From the IMG/VR virus record IMGVR_UViG_3300035698_007841, positions 1 through 48,721 of that record: a stretch of 48,721 nt of DNA, one strand, 5' to 3'. Source of the stretch: a virus. The notes beneath the pieces are model-generated. The model was given only the letters and a program-made list of their open reading frames with translations. It was not told the origin of the DNA and did no database searches. Both the position numbers and the translations under genes were made by a program. This document shows positions 34,174 to 42,322 of the stretch, one piece after another; within the stretch, counting starts at the first letter, position 1; every line of letters starts with the position of its first letter.

Positions 34174-34821
34174 CTAGTTAACAAACGGACTAGCAATCCG
34201 GATTTCCTCTCCTTTCTTGAAAGGATGTGATACACGGTAAATGTATTGACCGCTACCATCCTGAAGTTCTTCTCGACCAAGAACATTAACTAGCTTTTGT
34301 TCGGCACGCTTTGCATCATCAAACTGCAAATAAGACTGGAACTCAAGCTTTGAGTCGTCATCAAAGACAACCTCAACAAGCTGTTGCTCGATCCAAGCGT
34401 TGCTTTGTGGGTTCTTTCGGACAATATCTTTCTTCATTTCCCAACCCAAGATGATCTTACCCTCATAGGTACTCACTCGTAATGTGCTTTTAATAGGACC
34501 TTTGCCCTTGTTTTGAGCGTTGTACAAGCGTTTCTCGTCAGCAGCATCAGTAAGGACATCAATCTGTTTACCTTGCTCTGCAATTTCCTTAGAGAACTCA
34601 CCACGCACCCTATCAGTAACTTTCACCTCAATCTCACCAAGGAGTCCACGGAGTTCACCTTTCTTCATGGTTACAACCTCACTGTCATCTCCACGTGCAG
34701 GTTGCCCTACAGGCGGTTCAACAATAGGTGCGTCAGTATCTTTAGCCTCAGTCTCTTCTTTCTTTGGCTCTTCGGCAGGAGCTGTGTTATCACCTGCTGC
34801 CGGTGTTTTGTCGTCTTCCAT
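34174..34821 (-). CDS. Head-assembly protein with acidic disordered N-terminus
   Basis: The 215-residue protein begins with an acidic Pro/Ala/Glu-rich region (about residues 1-50), then a helical segment (GELRGLLGEIEVKVTDRVRGEF) and a beta-rich C-terminal domain (STYEGKIILGWEMKKDIV; QLVEVVFDDDSKLEFQSYLQF). Position directly after the scaffold-like gene suggests a head assembly role. It is not recognisable as a known family. Confidence 0.5.
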   Translation of the reverse strand: MEDDKTPAAGDNTAPAEEPKKEETEAKDTDAPIVEPPVGQPARGDDSEVVTMKKGELRGLLGEIEVKVTDRVRGEFSKEIAEQGKQIDVLTDAADEKRLYNAQNKGKGPIKSTLRVSTYEGKIILGWEMKKDIVRKNPQSNAWIEQQLVEVVFDDDSKLEFQSYLQFDDAKRAEQKLVNVLGREELQDGSGQYIYRVSHPFKKGEEIRIASPFVN

Positions 34822-34827
34822 AATGGT

Positions 34828-35472
34828 TTAAATTAATCCTGCCTTATCGGCATTCTCGTAATCCTTCTCATCCAAACCGAAATTAGCTCCGACCTTCTTT
34901 ACATCGTCAGAGATTTTCTCAGTTGCATCAGTTGGAGCTTTACCACCTGCTGAAGAGATTACACTATTAAGTTTGTCAGTATCAGTGATACCAGTAGCAA
35001 GAGTGTATGCGGCTGCAAGCTTAGCCTGCAACTCTTCTTCTGTACCCTCAGGCATTCCTGCGACTGTCTTCTCGAGATGCAGCTCAATCTTGTCCTTAAG
35101 CTCTTTGTCATCTCCTACAAGACCCTTCATGTATGTATCCTTTCGGAACTTCTGCTCCGTGCTACCAAGCTTCTCTTCAAGGTCTGTCTTCTCCTTAGTA
35201 ACAGTTTCAAGAGCAGTGTCCTTTTCTTTAAGAGTAACCTCAAGCTTCTCCTTGTTTTCTCGGAGCTCTTTGAAGTCCTTGTCTTTCTCGTCAACTTTCT
35301 CAAGGGCTTCAGTGGCTGTCTTAAGCTCACCCTCGATCTTCTCCTTCTCACCTGTTGCAGTTTTTAAGCCATCCTCATTAGTCTTGATAGCTTCCTCGAC
35401 TTGCACTGCATCATATACTTCAACCTTTTCACCATCGGCTGTCTCAATGGTCTTTTTTTCTAAATCAGACAT
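34828..35472 (-). CDS. Scaffolding-like coiled-coil protein
   Basis: The 214-residue protein is acidic with a central coiled-coil (EKEKIEGELKTATEALEKVDEKDKDFKELREN...) and a C-terminal helical, slightly hydrophobic part (LAAAYTLATGITDTDKL). Such proteins between portal and capsid genes act as internal scaffolds for procapsid assembly. The order portal, small genes, this gene, decoration, capsid supports it. Confidence 0.65.
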   Translation of the reverse strand: MSDLEKKTIETADGEKVEVYDAVQVEEAIKTNEDGLKTATGEKEKIEGELKTATEALEKVDEKDKDFKELRENKEKLEVTLKEKDTALETVTKEKTDLEEKLGSTEQKFRKDTYMKGLVGDDKELKDKIELHLEKTVAGMPEGTEEELQAKLAAAYTLATGITDTDKLNSVISSAGGKAPTDATEKISDDVKKVGANFGLDEKDYENADKAGLI

Positions 35473-35494
35473 ATCTATGTGAATTAACGAATAA

Positions 35495-35674
35495 TTACTT
35501 CCCTTGTCGCTTTAACGTTTCCATGATGGCCTCGACCCTAGAATCGCCATACTTCCACCTGCGACACTTGTTACATAACGAGAGTCTGACATTTCCTGCC
35601 ACATCCTCTGGTGGACACCCTCGCCAATGCTTAATGAAATAATACCACCTTTTGATGATGTAGTGAATCTTCAT
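35495..35674 (-). CDS. Small Cys-containing protein
   Basis: Read from the ATG at 35674, the 59-residue product is KIHYIIKRWYYFIKHWRGCPPEDV..., with LSLCNKCRRWKYGD holding CxxC and an earlier Cys. The start follows the upstream stop codon by one base, which favours it over longer forms that overlap the neighbour by 130 nt. It may be a small zinc-binding protein. Function unknown. Confidence 0.5.
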   Translation of the reverse strand: MKIHYIIKRWYYFIKHWRGCPPEDVAGNVRLSLCNKCRRWKYGDSRVEAIMETLKRQGK

Positions 35675-35675
35675 A

Positions 35676-36113
35676 TCACTGAGGTGTTGAAAACTCTGAT
35701 AATATATTGTACTTCTCAAGCGGATCTTCCGCCTCCTTAGGTCTAGAACGATCACGTGCCTCTGAATCAAGGAGCTCAAAACGTTCAAACACCAACTGAA
35801 TGCCATTCAGTGTTCCCTTACCAAAGAGATGTTGACGATCACCATCGGCTTTCTCTCCCATCCAATACACCTGCGTATCCATGAGAGCATTGAGCTCGCG
35901 CTTAAAGGCTGCCTTCTGAAAGATAACAGATACAGAGCCAACATGGTCTCTACGTTCTTCCTCTCTCATGTTCTTGACGTACTCGACCTGCTCTTTATCA
36001 ATAGAACCTAAGAAGTTACGTTTAGCGATAACATCGCGCTCAATGACCTTCTCAACTTCATAAGGCTCACCCCATAGAGCACGCCATGCATGTTTTAGTC
36101 TGGTTATTATCAT
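35676..36113 (-). CDS. Hypothetical protein downstream of portal
   Basis: The 145-residue protein is helical and charged: RLKHAWRALWGEPYEVEKVIERDVIAKRNFLGS, then EQVEYVKNMREEERRDHVGSV and FKRELNALMDTQVYWMGEKADGDRQHLFGKGTLNGIQLV. The N-terminal basic amphipathic part could contact the portal or membrane. No named family is recognised. The position suits a head completion or portal accessory protein. Confidence 0.5.
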   Translation of the reverse strand: MIITRLKHAWRALWGEPYEVEKVIERDVIAKRNFLGSIDKEQVEYVKNMREEERRDHVGSVSVIFQKAAFKRELNALMDTQVYWMGEKADGDRQHLFGKGTLNGIQLVFERFELLDSEARDRSRPKEAEDPLEKYNILSEFSTPQ

Positions 36114-36123
36114 GTTGTTTTAA

Positions 36124-38106
36124 TTATACTTGACCACCTGCCCCTATATCCTTATCTTTTACTACAGGATTAGCAGGAGCACCCGGAGCTTTGACACCAT
36201 TCGCAACACTAGGATCAACATGCCCACCTTGTCGGTTGAATACCTTTTGAGGATTACGGCCGTATGTGGTGGCTGCATTCTCCTCGAACCAATCCATAGA
36301 GAAGTTAGGCGATAATGCAAACACATTGGTCTCCTGTTGGAACATAGCCTTTTGCATGTTAGAGCTTCGTTTAGGTGTTGGCACAACAGCCACACGATAT
36401 GTATTCTTAGCGACTCGTATCTGCTCAGCCGAGAGCACTATCTTACGAGTAGGAATACCTGTCTCTCTAGTAACTCGTTTCTCTTCTTCAAAGATTTCGA
36501 AAGGACTAGGAGTAGCACCCGGCACGACTTCAACGATTTCTTGCCCTATTCCCTCACCATCGATAGGCTTCTCAAGGTTAGAGCGTCTAAACACCGGTAC
36601 GAGCGAGTTTAGGACTTTGTCGACCACTTCATCGACAGGGTCGAACCAATTGGCCAGTAATATAGGAATAGACTTCTCTGCAAGTTTCTTTTCGAGGAGT
36701 GCAGCAGGGAATACAGTCAATCCAAAGAGCCTCTCAGCCTGTGCTTGGACGGTTGATACCTCTTCTGCAGTAGTATTCTTCTTTATAGCCTGACCACCAA
36801 ACTGCTCACTAGAACTATTGTCCTCAATGTTCTCTCGAAGTAAGGCCAATACCTGCGTTTCATTCGTTGTCACGCCCCTTAATTGAGAATCTAATATCGG
36901 CTTAAACTTATCAGGTGGGATGTTAGGAGTAATAACACCGGGCATGAGCATACGAGATGACATAGCTCGTCCTGTGTTATTGATCATTGATGGAATAGCA
37001 CCCTGTTGCCCCTTGAGTAGAGTAAGCTTCCAGAACTCATCTTCAAGAGCTTGAGATGTCTTAAGGATTTGGATGAGTGACTTACCATAAGCGAAGTGTG
37101 AATCAATAAGAGAGAATATCTGACCCTCAAGAAGATATGTACCATCAGGGGTAATCTCAGACAATGGAAAGCCAATCGGTAGCATAGGGATACCATTAAG
37201 AAAGATTTGGAACTCATTGTCTACCTGTGACTGATACTTAATGACTTCAACACGATTCTTCTTGTGCTTGCCTACAGTCCATACAGATAGATAGCCACTC
37301 TCCGAATCAGCAGTCTGTGAAACAAAGTTAGTCATGTCGCGCGGTACGAACTTCCACATATCAAAGTCCTGAAACGATGCCTGCAGGTCTTCATATGGTA
37401 GGTTCTCAGCAGTAAAGAGATGGGGTTGTTTAGATACAATAGGCTGTGCAAGATCACCGAGGTATACCTTTTCATTCATGATGACGCTAGATGTGAGCTT
37501 ACCGAGAGATTTCTTCAAGCGTGAACGTATCTGCACATTACGGAACTTACCTGTAACGAAGTTCTGCATAGTCTTCTTAAGCTCAAAACCTTTCTTCCAC
37601 ATGAGCTCAACATATACCTCACCCTGTTCCATGAGTGTGTACTGTCGCATTAGCTTCTGTTCTTCATCACCATCAATCTCTCGTGCTTTCTCAAGGATAT
37701 TCTCCATAGCCTCTCCAAGCTCAGTAAAGACAAGATCGTTACGATCGTATGCAGTGATGTCAGGCTCTAGGTTTAAATTAACAAGACCGGCAAGGTCAAC
37801 CATCAACTGCTTCCTACTCTTACCAGTTGTGAAGTTGGTCTCTTGTCGGTTTCTACGAGGTTTAATATAAGAAGTCGCACCCCTACGATTAGAGATACAA
37901 CGTTCGATATAAGTCATTCCATCAAAGCCATCATGATTAGTATCACGGTTCTGCTTATCAGTGATTAGTCTTCTACGCATAGCACCAAGATATACTTTCT
38001 CTTCATCAGTATAGTCAGGTGTAGGCACTTCTTCAGTGTTCAAATCACGGAGTACACCAGACTTTAGCTCCTCCATGTTGTTTGGTATTAATGCTGATTC
38101 AGGCAT
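36124..38106 (-). CDS. Portal protein
   Basis: The 660-residue protein follows the large terminase, as portal genes do, and has portal-like features: an N-terminal region with RRRLITDKQNRDTNHDGFDGMTYIERCISNRRG, a helix-rich core with DLVFTELGEAMENILEKAREIDGDEEQKLMRQYTLMEQGEVY, and a long C-terminal helical part with SIPILLANWFDPVDEVVDKVLN. It would form the dodecameric vertex ring through which DNA passes. Its size fits podovirus-like portals with barrel extensions. Confidence 0.8.
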   Translation of the reverse strand: MPESALIPNNMEELKSGVLRDLNTEEVPTPDYTDEEKVYLGAMRRRLITDKQNRDTNHDGFDGMTYIERCISNRRGATSYIKPRRNRQETNFTTGKSRKQLMVDLAGLVNLNLEPDITAYDRNDLVFTELGEAMENILEKAREIDGDEEQKLMRQYTLMEQGEVYVELMWKKGFELKKTMQNFVTGKFRNVQIRSRLKKSLGKLTSSVIMNEKVYLGDLAQPIVSKQPHLFTAENLPYEDLQASFQDFDMWKFVPRDMTNFVSQTADSESGYLSVWTVGKHKKNRVEVIKYQSQVDNEFQIFLNGIPMLPIGFPLSEITPDGTYLLEGQIFSLIDSHFAYGKSLIQILKTSQALEDEFWKLTLLKGQQGAIPSMINNTGRAMSSRMLMPGVITPNIPPDKFKPILDSQLRGVTTNETQVLALLRENIEDNSSSEQFGGQAIKKNTTAEEVSTVQAQAERLFGLTVFPAALLEKKLAEKSIPILLANWFDPVDEVVDKVLNSLVPVFRRSNLEKPIDGEGIGQEIVEVVPGATPSPFEIFEEEKRVTRETGIPTRKIVLSAEQIRVAKNTYRVAVVPTPKRSSNMQKAMFQQETNVFALSPNFSMDWFEENAATTYGRNPQKVFNRQGGHVDPSVANGVKAPGAPANPVVKDKDIGAGGQV

Positions 38107-38128
38107 ATGTTATATAAATTACTGATAA

Positions 38129-39778
38129 TTAAACTATCGAGCCTATGACATCATGTCTATCCATAGGGTCATCTGGTGTTTGATGAGATTCTTGCTTCAC
38201 CTGTGTAGGGAATGCATGTCGAGCCATCTGCAAACATCCTGCACAAGCCATGAGTAAATCCCAATGGCTCTCATGGTTATCATCATATTTTATACGTGAA
38301 AGATCATCCTTGTTGTATGTACGACACTCCCTGACTATCCTGCGTGATGGAATGAGTATGTCTTTATTGTTGATTGCTGTATTTAAATCATATATCATCA
38401 CCGGCTTAGTGACAATGGTAGTATTCCACCCTAGCTTTTCACTAACTATATCACCTGTAGACTTGTCTTGTCGAACTTCTGTGTATAAGTTGTTATAGAT
38501 ACCTTTAATAGTGACAGTCACAGCATGGCCATGATTGTTACGCTCCCATCCTACTAAGCAAGCACCATAAAGAACTCCGGCATTCTTGAGCTCATGAGCA
38601 AAGATATCAGGCGGTGTCTTGTTAGATAAAAACTCAGCTACTACCTTAGGTACTAGGACGTTCCCTACCTTATGAGAGAAATCAATCACAACTGCGGCCG
38701 CACCGTCCTTACCAATACCCTCACTTGGATCTCCAAAGACTGCGTAGGTGTGTCCGGGGATGTAGTGCTCATAATATATCCAATCATTGACACGCTCTCC
38801 TTGTTCTGTCTTCATAGCCTTGAGCATGTTGGCATCAAATATCTTACCACCAGAGGATACAAACGCTTCATCAGGTGTGGTGGGGTACTCTTGAAAGAGC
38901 ATGTTCCAATCACGGTTAAGAGTAAGCCAACAGTAATACCAGTATGTGAGCTGTAAGTCAGTGATGGGCTCAAGTGAGTCATCATGCTCTGCAAGCTGAT
39001 TATGCTTTCTCTGATAGATATAGAAGTCCTCAGGTATGTTAGGGTCAACACCTTTTATCTTATTGAGTTCATTATCATCCCACTGCCAATTATAGAAGTG
39101 GCCCTTGTATTCAACCTCATTGGTAGGCTCTCCACGCTCCCATGCCTCCCAGAACATATCATAAAATGCACCAAACTCGCCTTCTGCGGTGCTTTCGAAG
39201 TCCACTCGAGCTCCCATAGCAGACGCTTGTAGCGTACCTGAGAGTATTTCCTTGGCTTTCTTGGGGTCTTGACGGCATATCTTGCCAAACTCTGACACAT
39301 GGGTACGCTGAAAAGTACCTGAACGGCCCTTAGTTCGCACTTTAACAGACGAATACTCACCCCTTGATACCTCTACACGCAACTCATTAGCGCGCTCTGT
39401 ATCAACCTTGTAGTATTTCTTGACTGATTCAGGTAGACTCTCCCATGCAAACTTTATCTTGTCGTCAAATATATCAAGCTGTGAAGGGATATCATACGAG
39501 AGCATGATAGCCTTGAAGTTGGCATTAAAGAGAACATCATCCAACTCATCCAAAGCTTCATAGGTAGTGAACCCGAGCTGCCGGCTCTTAAGAATGATAT
39601 TACGAATAGACTTGTTATCATTGAAATGCTTCTGGGCCCTGTTGGGCACAAACTTAGAGATAGCACCCTCACGATTAACAATGGTGTAGAGGTTATTCAT
39701 GCGCCAGTCCTTATCTAGGAACTTGTTGATCCCCTCTTCATTGATACCTAATTCAACTAATACTTCGCTATATTCCAT
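38129..39778 (-). CDS. terL: Terminase large subunit
   Basis: The 549-residue protein is the packaging motor. The ATPase domain has the Walker A-like KSRQLGFTT (64-72) and the acidic HVSEFGK (160-166). The later part has the DNA-packaging signature FQEYPTTPDEAFVSSG, then the RNase H-like nuclease with AVFGDPSEGIGKDGAAAVVID, an interior Glu region and SHWDLLMACAGCLQMA near the C-terminus with the final Asp. The length is normal. It overlaps the small subunit gene by 11 nt. Confidence 0.95.
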   Translation of the reverse strand: MEYSEVLVELGINEEGINKFLDKDWRMNNLYTIVNREGAISKFVPNRAQKHFNDNKSIRNIILKSRQLGFTTYEALDELDDVLFNANFKAIMLSYDIPSQLDIFDDKIKFAWESLPESVKKYYKVDTERANELRVEVSRGEYSSVKVRTKGRSGTFQRTHVSEFGKICRQDPKKAKEILSGTLQASAMGARVDFESTAEGEFGAFYDMFWEAWERGEPTNEVEYKGHFYNWQWDDNELNKIKGVDPNIPEDFYIYQRKHNQLAEHDDSLEPITDLQLTYWYYCWLTLNRDWNMLFQEYPTTPDEAFVSSGGKIFDANMLKAMKTEQGERVNDWIYYEHYIPGHTYAVFGDPSEGIGKDGAAAVVIDFSHKVGNVLVPKVVAEFLSNKTPPDIFAHELKNAGVLYGACLVGWERNNHGHAVTVTIKGIYNNLYTEVRQDKSTGDIVSEKLGWNTTIVTKPVMIYDLNTAINNKDILIPSRRIVRECRTYNKDDLSRIKYDDNHESHWDLLMACAGCLQMARHAFPTQVKQESHQTPDDPMDRHDVIGSIV

Positions 39779-40367
39779 GTTTCTCTAAAATACTATCGAC
39801 TGTACTGCCCTGTGTGGGCTTTTCTTTGACCACTTGGACCTGTGACTCGACCTGTTTAGGCTCAACAACCGTAGCTTCCACATGTTTAGGCTCATTGTGT
39901 GCAGCGTGAGCATTAATGATATCGCCCATGAATATCATAGTTGCACCCTCAAGCTTCTTAGATACTCTACCCTTGAGCACATTGTATTCTTTAATCCCAC
40001 CAAGCTTAGTCTTAAAATCACTGTTCTGTGTAATAAGAAACTCCAATTGCTTATCCACAAAGATATCATTCAATCCATGTAGTTCTAATAGCTCATTGCA
40101 AGCACTCAAAATGTCAACATTGGTCAATAACTTACTCGCACGACTAGTAGCGACACTATAATCTACAGTGCCTGTACCTATACCAATCTTAACTCCATAT
40201 GCTCTGCAATAGCTCCTCACTCCATTACCAAAAAACTCTGTCTGTCCCATAGTATAGAAACGACAGAAGTCTTGATTCTTTAATGATAGATTATCGAGAG
40301 CATTCTTAGCTCGACTTGAGATTGCTCTCTTGTTAGTACTAGTTCCTTTTGGTCCTCGCTTACCCAT
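39768..40367 (-). CDS. terS: Terminase small subunit
   Basis: The 199-residue protein has the helical DNA-recognition domain common to Terminase_2-like small subunits: NQDFCRFYTMGQTEFFGNGVRSYCRAYG, then ATSRASKLLTNVDILSACNELLE. A helical oligomerisation region and a variable C-terminal tail rich in Val/Glu/Lys follow. It selects the packaging site and regulates TerL. A good promoter lies so close to the ATG that the mRNA may be leaderless. Confidence 0.8.
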   Translation of the reverse strand: MGKRGPKGTSTNKRAISSRAKNALDNLSLKNQDFCRFYTMGQTEFFGNGVRSYCRAYGVKIGIGTGTVDYSVATSRASKLLTNVDILSACNELLELHGLNDIFVDKQLEFLITQNSDFKTKLGGIKEYNVLKGRVSKKLEGATMIFMGDIINAHAAHNEPKHVEATVVEPKQVESQVQVVKEKPTQGSTVDSILEKHGI

Positions 40368-40374
40368 TAGGATA

Positions 40375-40403
40375 ACTATAACCCTGTAAGTATTATTTGT
40401 CTA
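40375..40403 (-). promoter_or_regulatory. Promoter of the packaging genes
   Basis: The minus strand shows TAGACA (40398-40403), a 17-bp spacer and TATAGT (40375-40380), five of six matches at each box. The ATG of terS begins 7 nt after the -10 box, so transcription would start at or next to the start codon. Confidence 0.65.
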
Positions 40404-40420
40404 TGTCAGGGGATATGAAA

Positions 40421-40657
40421 TTAAGTGAAATCAATTTTACATCCGCCATCCCGCAACCATTCGTCGTATCTAACCACTTTCTTTGTAAGAATAAAACGAC
40501 GTAACCATGTCTTAAATGGTTTACCTATAAATCCCTCCACGGGCCAACCATCTGCTCCTACGTGGACATACTTAGTTCTCATATTTACCCTTTCTCTTTG
40601 TTCACATTTTGAACATTCAACTGTATTCTTTTGTGCTGCAAATCCTTGTGTTTCCAT
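40421..40657 (-). CDS. Small zinc-ribbon-like protein
   Basis: The 78-residue protein has CSKCEQRERVN and a later Cys in GGCKIDFT, with KTWLRRFILTKKVVRYDEWL between. The single CxxC and basic patches suggest a small nucleic-acid or metal-binding protein. It is the last of a row of small Cys-containing genes upstream of terS. Confidence 0.55.
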   Translation of the reverse strand: METQGFAAQKNTVECSKCEQRERVNMRTKYVHVGADGWPVEGFIGKPFKTWLRRFILTKKVVRYDEWLRDGGCKIDFT

Positions 40658-40675
40658 ATCATTTATTATTTAATA

Positions 40676-40768
40676 CTAAAGATCTAAAAACCTACGAAGC
40701 ATATAAAATAGACCCAATATTGTTGAAACTAAGATTAGTGCTATTCCGACTTGTGTCCAATCAATCAT
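40676..40768 (-). CDS. 30-residue single-span membrane protein
   Basis: ATG at 40768 to TAG at 40676 encodes a 30-residue peptide with one membrane segment, VGIALILVSTILGLFYML, followed by RRFLDL. It sits 4 bp after the 59-residue Cys protein gene. Size and location agree with the small-gene operon. It could be a holin-like or membrane regulator peptide. Confidence 0.5.
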   Translation of the reverse strand: MIDWTQVGIALILVSTILGLFYMLRRFLDL

Positions 40769-40772
40769 ATAT

Positions 40773-40952
40773 TTATGTCTTAAGCATTAATTGAAATTCT
40801 AAATCAGCCACCCTCTTCTCTTCCCTAGTCACTGGTTTCAAATAAGTAAATATATGTCTACCATAGAAAGCACCCCAAGAATTACAACCGTTAGGATTCT
40901 CTCTTTTACCTTCTCCACATCTTATACAATATTTTGATATTACCTTTCTCAT
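40773..40952 (-). CDS. 59-residue Cys-rich protein
   Basis: ATG at 40952 to TAA at 40773 gives a 59-residue protein with YCIRCGEG and NGCNSWGAFYGRHIF, a half zinc ribbon, then a charged helix (VTREEKRVADLEFQLML). It begins 1 nt after the upstream stop region of the 79-residue gene. The regular operon spacing supports it as real. Confidence 0.6.
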   Translation of the reverse strand: MRKVISKYCIRCGEGKRENPNGCNSWGAFYGRHIFTYLKPVTREEKRVADLEFQLMLKT

Positions 40953-40953
40953 G

Positions 40954-41193
40954 TTAAATTATTTTAATTTTCTTACCTTCTAAATCTATATCACAAACAT
41001 TTGTATTACATCTCTCACAAAATGCCTGCATTCCCTCCGGTGTCCATCCCACTGCTAAACTACCCGATTGTTTTTGACGCTCAACATCATCAGAATTTAA
41101 ACAGTTCTTACAATGCCAATACTGTTTTATCCTTGGATACAATCTGCTTTTGATTCCTTTTTCCTCGGTGCCTGACATATCATTCTTTATCAT
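40954..41193 (-). CDS. Zinc-ribbon protein
   Basis: The 79-residue protein has two CxxC pairs, HCKNCLN and FCERCNTN, about 30 residues apart, a typical zinc ribbon. It is basic (IKSRLYPRIKQYW). A DNA or RNA contact or a regulatory role is plausible, but unproven. Confidence 0.65.
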   Translation of the reverse strand: MIKNDMSGTEEKGIKSRLYPRIKQYWHCKNCLNSDDVERQKQSGSLAVGWTPEGMQAFCERCNTNVCDIDLEGKKIKII

Positions 41194-41332
41194 AATCCTC
41201 TACTATTTCCATTAATGTACCAAGCAGCTCACACTCATCATTATTATAATTTGGCGGTTTTTGCATGCGAGCTCGAACATCATGCATCCTACTGAGATTG
41301 CTATGTAATTGTTTAAGAAATACTTGGTCCAT
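41180..41332 (-). CDS. 50-residue hypothetical protein
   Basis: ATG at 41332 to TGA at 41180 encodes a 50-residue protein (DQVFLKQLHSNLSRMHDVRARMQ..., ending IVEDYDKE). It overlaps the start of the zinc-ribbon gene by 14 nt and the end of the upstream gene by 20 nt, which fits the compact operon. It fills the only sizeable gap there. No family is recognised. Confidence 0.5.
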   Translation of the reverse strand: MDQVFLKQLHSNLSRMHDVRARMQKPPNYNNDECELLGTLMEIVEDYDKE

Positions 41333-41627
41333 GTTCGAGATTACTAGCTGTTAAACGCATCCTATAACTATAAAATGTAAGCCATCGCCACAATCGTACA
41401 TACCACGGTGTAAGCTGTGAATGTCTACTCAGTTGTATTGGTGTAACGTCTGATGTTGGTTGATAATCCGGTATACCTCTTCCTTTGGGATATACCATCC
41501 ACATTCGACCCTTCTTGCGACACGCCTTATGCCAAAACTTAATCTGTCCCGGTGTAAGAAAAAGCCTTACATCACACAGATTACAAATACCATTCTTAAG
41601 TTTTCCTTTTATTATTGTGTCGCTCAT
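41313..41627 (-). CDS. Zinc-finger-like protein
   Basis: Read from the ATG at 41627, which overlaps the upstream stop (ATGA), the protein has 104 residues. It carries CNLCDVRLFLTPGQIKFWHKACR, a CxxC...HxxxC zinc finger, followed by KGRMWMVYPKGRG and a basic C-terminus. An upstream extension to 41678 would overlap the small membrane gene and is less likely. It looks like a small DNA-binding or HNH-derived protein. Confidence 0.6.
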   Translation of the reverse strand: MSDTIIKGKLKNGICNLCDVRLFLTPGQIKFWHKACRKKGRMWMVYPKGRGIPDYQPTSDVTPIQLSRHSQLTPWYVRLWRWLTFYSYRMRLTASNLEHGPSIS

Positions 41628-41761
41628 ATGATCCAAATTAATGCTAATACTATAAATACAATAAAGGCGTGACCCCAATCGTAGTGCTCCGGGTCAGCTA
41701 TATAATACACAAATAGTGCGATTAAAGCTGATATTATTATTCCTATTATTTTCTGTTCCAT
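41624..41761 (-). CDS. 45-residue double-span membrane protein
   Basis: From the ATG at 41761 the peptide has 45 residues with two hydrophobic segments, IIGIIISALIALFVYYIA and HAFIVFIVLALIWII. The ATG stands directly after the T-run of the terminator at 41762-41795. A longer frame from 41821 would read through the terminator hairpin and add 20 residues. Its product may be a small membrane pore or stress peptide. Confidence 0.55.
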   Translation of the reverse strand: MEQKIIGIIISALIALFVYYIADPEHYDWGHAFIVFIVLALIWII

Positions 41762-41795
41762 AAAAAAATTCGAGATGACCAGAGCCACCTCGAAT
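41762..41795 (-). terminator. Strong intrinsic terminator
   Basis: On the minus strand, a 10-bp stem (41786-41795 with 41768-41777, one G-T pair) with an 8-nt loop is followed by seven T residues. It closes the unit 41818-42546. Confidence 0.85.
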
Positions 41796-41817
41796 AAGGT
41801 TGTCTGGCTTAAAGAAC

Positions 41818-42177
41818 TCATATCCCTTTCCCTTCGGGAGTCACAGTGCCGAAGACAATGGCATATGCTTTTAATCCACCTCTAAGGATTACTTCCATCA
41901 CAACGATAATATCGCTGTTTCCATATCGGCGGTAATACTTCCAATCTTTCTCGGTGCTCTCTGGTGGCACGAGTGCCCTTAAGAGAACACACCTTTTTTG
42001 AAGAGACAGATTGCTTGCAAGTGCGACGGCTTCCTCTTGTACGTCGTCCACTTGGACATCAACAAGAGCTTTCGCATCGTCCAAGCTATTGCAAACGATG
42101 TATCGTCCGATTTGTTGAGCGTCAGATGATCCAACACTCAGGACGATTAGAATTCCAGCGAGCAACAAGGTCTTCAT
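41818..42177 (-). CDS. Secreted hypothetical protein in moron-like unit
   Basis: The 119-residue protein has a signal peptide (KTLLLAGILIVLSVGSSDA, cleavage near residue 20) and two cysteines at about 29 and 59, suggesting a disulfide in an exported domain. The rest is mixed helix and strand (SDIIVVMEVILRGGLKAYAIVFG). A strong AAGGAGAAAAGGAT precedes the ATG, unlike most genes here, and base composition looks more GC-rich than the neighbours. This fits a transferred accessory gene. I do not recognise a family. Confidence 0.65.
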   Translation of the reverse strand: MKTLLLAGILIVLSVGSSDAQQIGRYIVCNSLDDAKALVDVQVDDVQEEAVALASNLSLQKRCVLLRALVPPESTEKDWKYYRRYGNSDIIVVMEVILRGGLKAYAIVFGTVTPEGKGI

Positions 42178-42322
42178 ATCCTTTTCTCCTTTTCCTGATG
42201 AGGTTTTTGCGTGGACGAGTCATTAAATGTCTACACCCACTCTTGGAGCAATATCTAATAATTTTAGACATTGGCGGTTTCTTGATATCGCAATAGTAAT
42301 ACAGGTTTTTGTTCAGAGTCAT
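42122..42322 (-). CDS. Small basic protein with Cys/His residues
   Basis: The 66-residue protein starts at an ATG that overlaps the upstream stop codon (TAATG), a sign of coupled translation. It is basic (TRPRKNLIRKRRKGYEDL) with YYYCDIKK, RYCSKSGCRHL and a Cys near the end. Its 3' end overlaps the signal peptide of the next gene by 56 nt. A metal site is possible. Confidence 0.5.
   Translation of the reverse strand: MTLNKNLYYYCDIKKPPMSKIIRYCSKSGCRHLMTRPRKNLIRKRRKGYEDLVARWNSNRPECWII

Noticed and set aside
34973-35482. Long plus-strand open frames opposite the scaffold gene and elsewhere (for example 16893-17390, 36266-36793)
   Set aside because: They mirror codon bias of the real minus-strand genes, have Ser/Leu-rich low-complexity products and lack start signals. 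All supported genes are on the minus strand.
40381-40400. T7-type phage promoter (TAATAC...) before terS
   Set aside because: Only the first six bases match, and the genome shows no T7-like RNA polymerase. A sigma70-type promoter explains the site.
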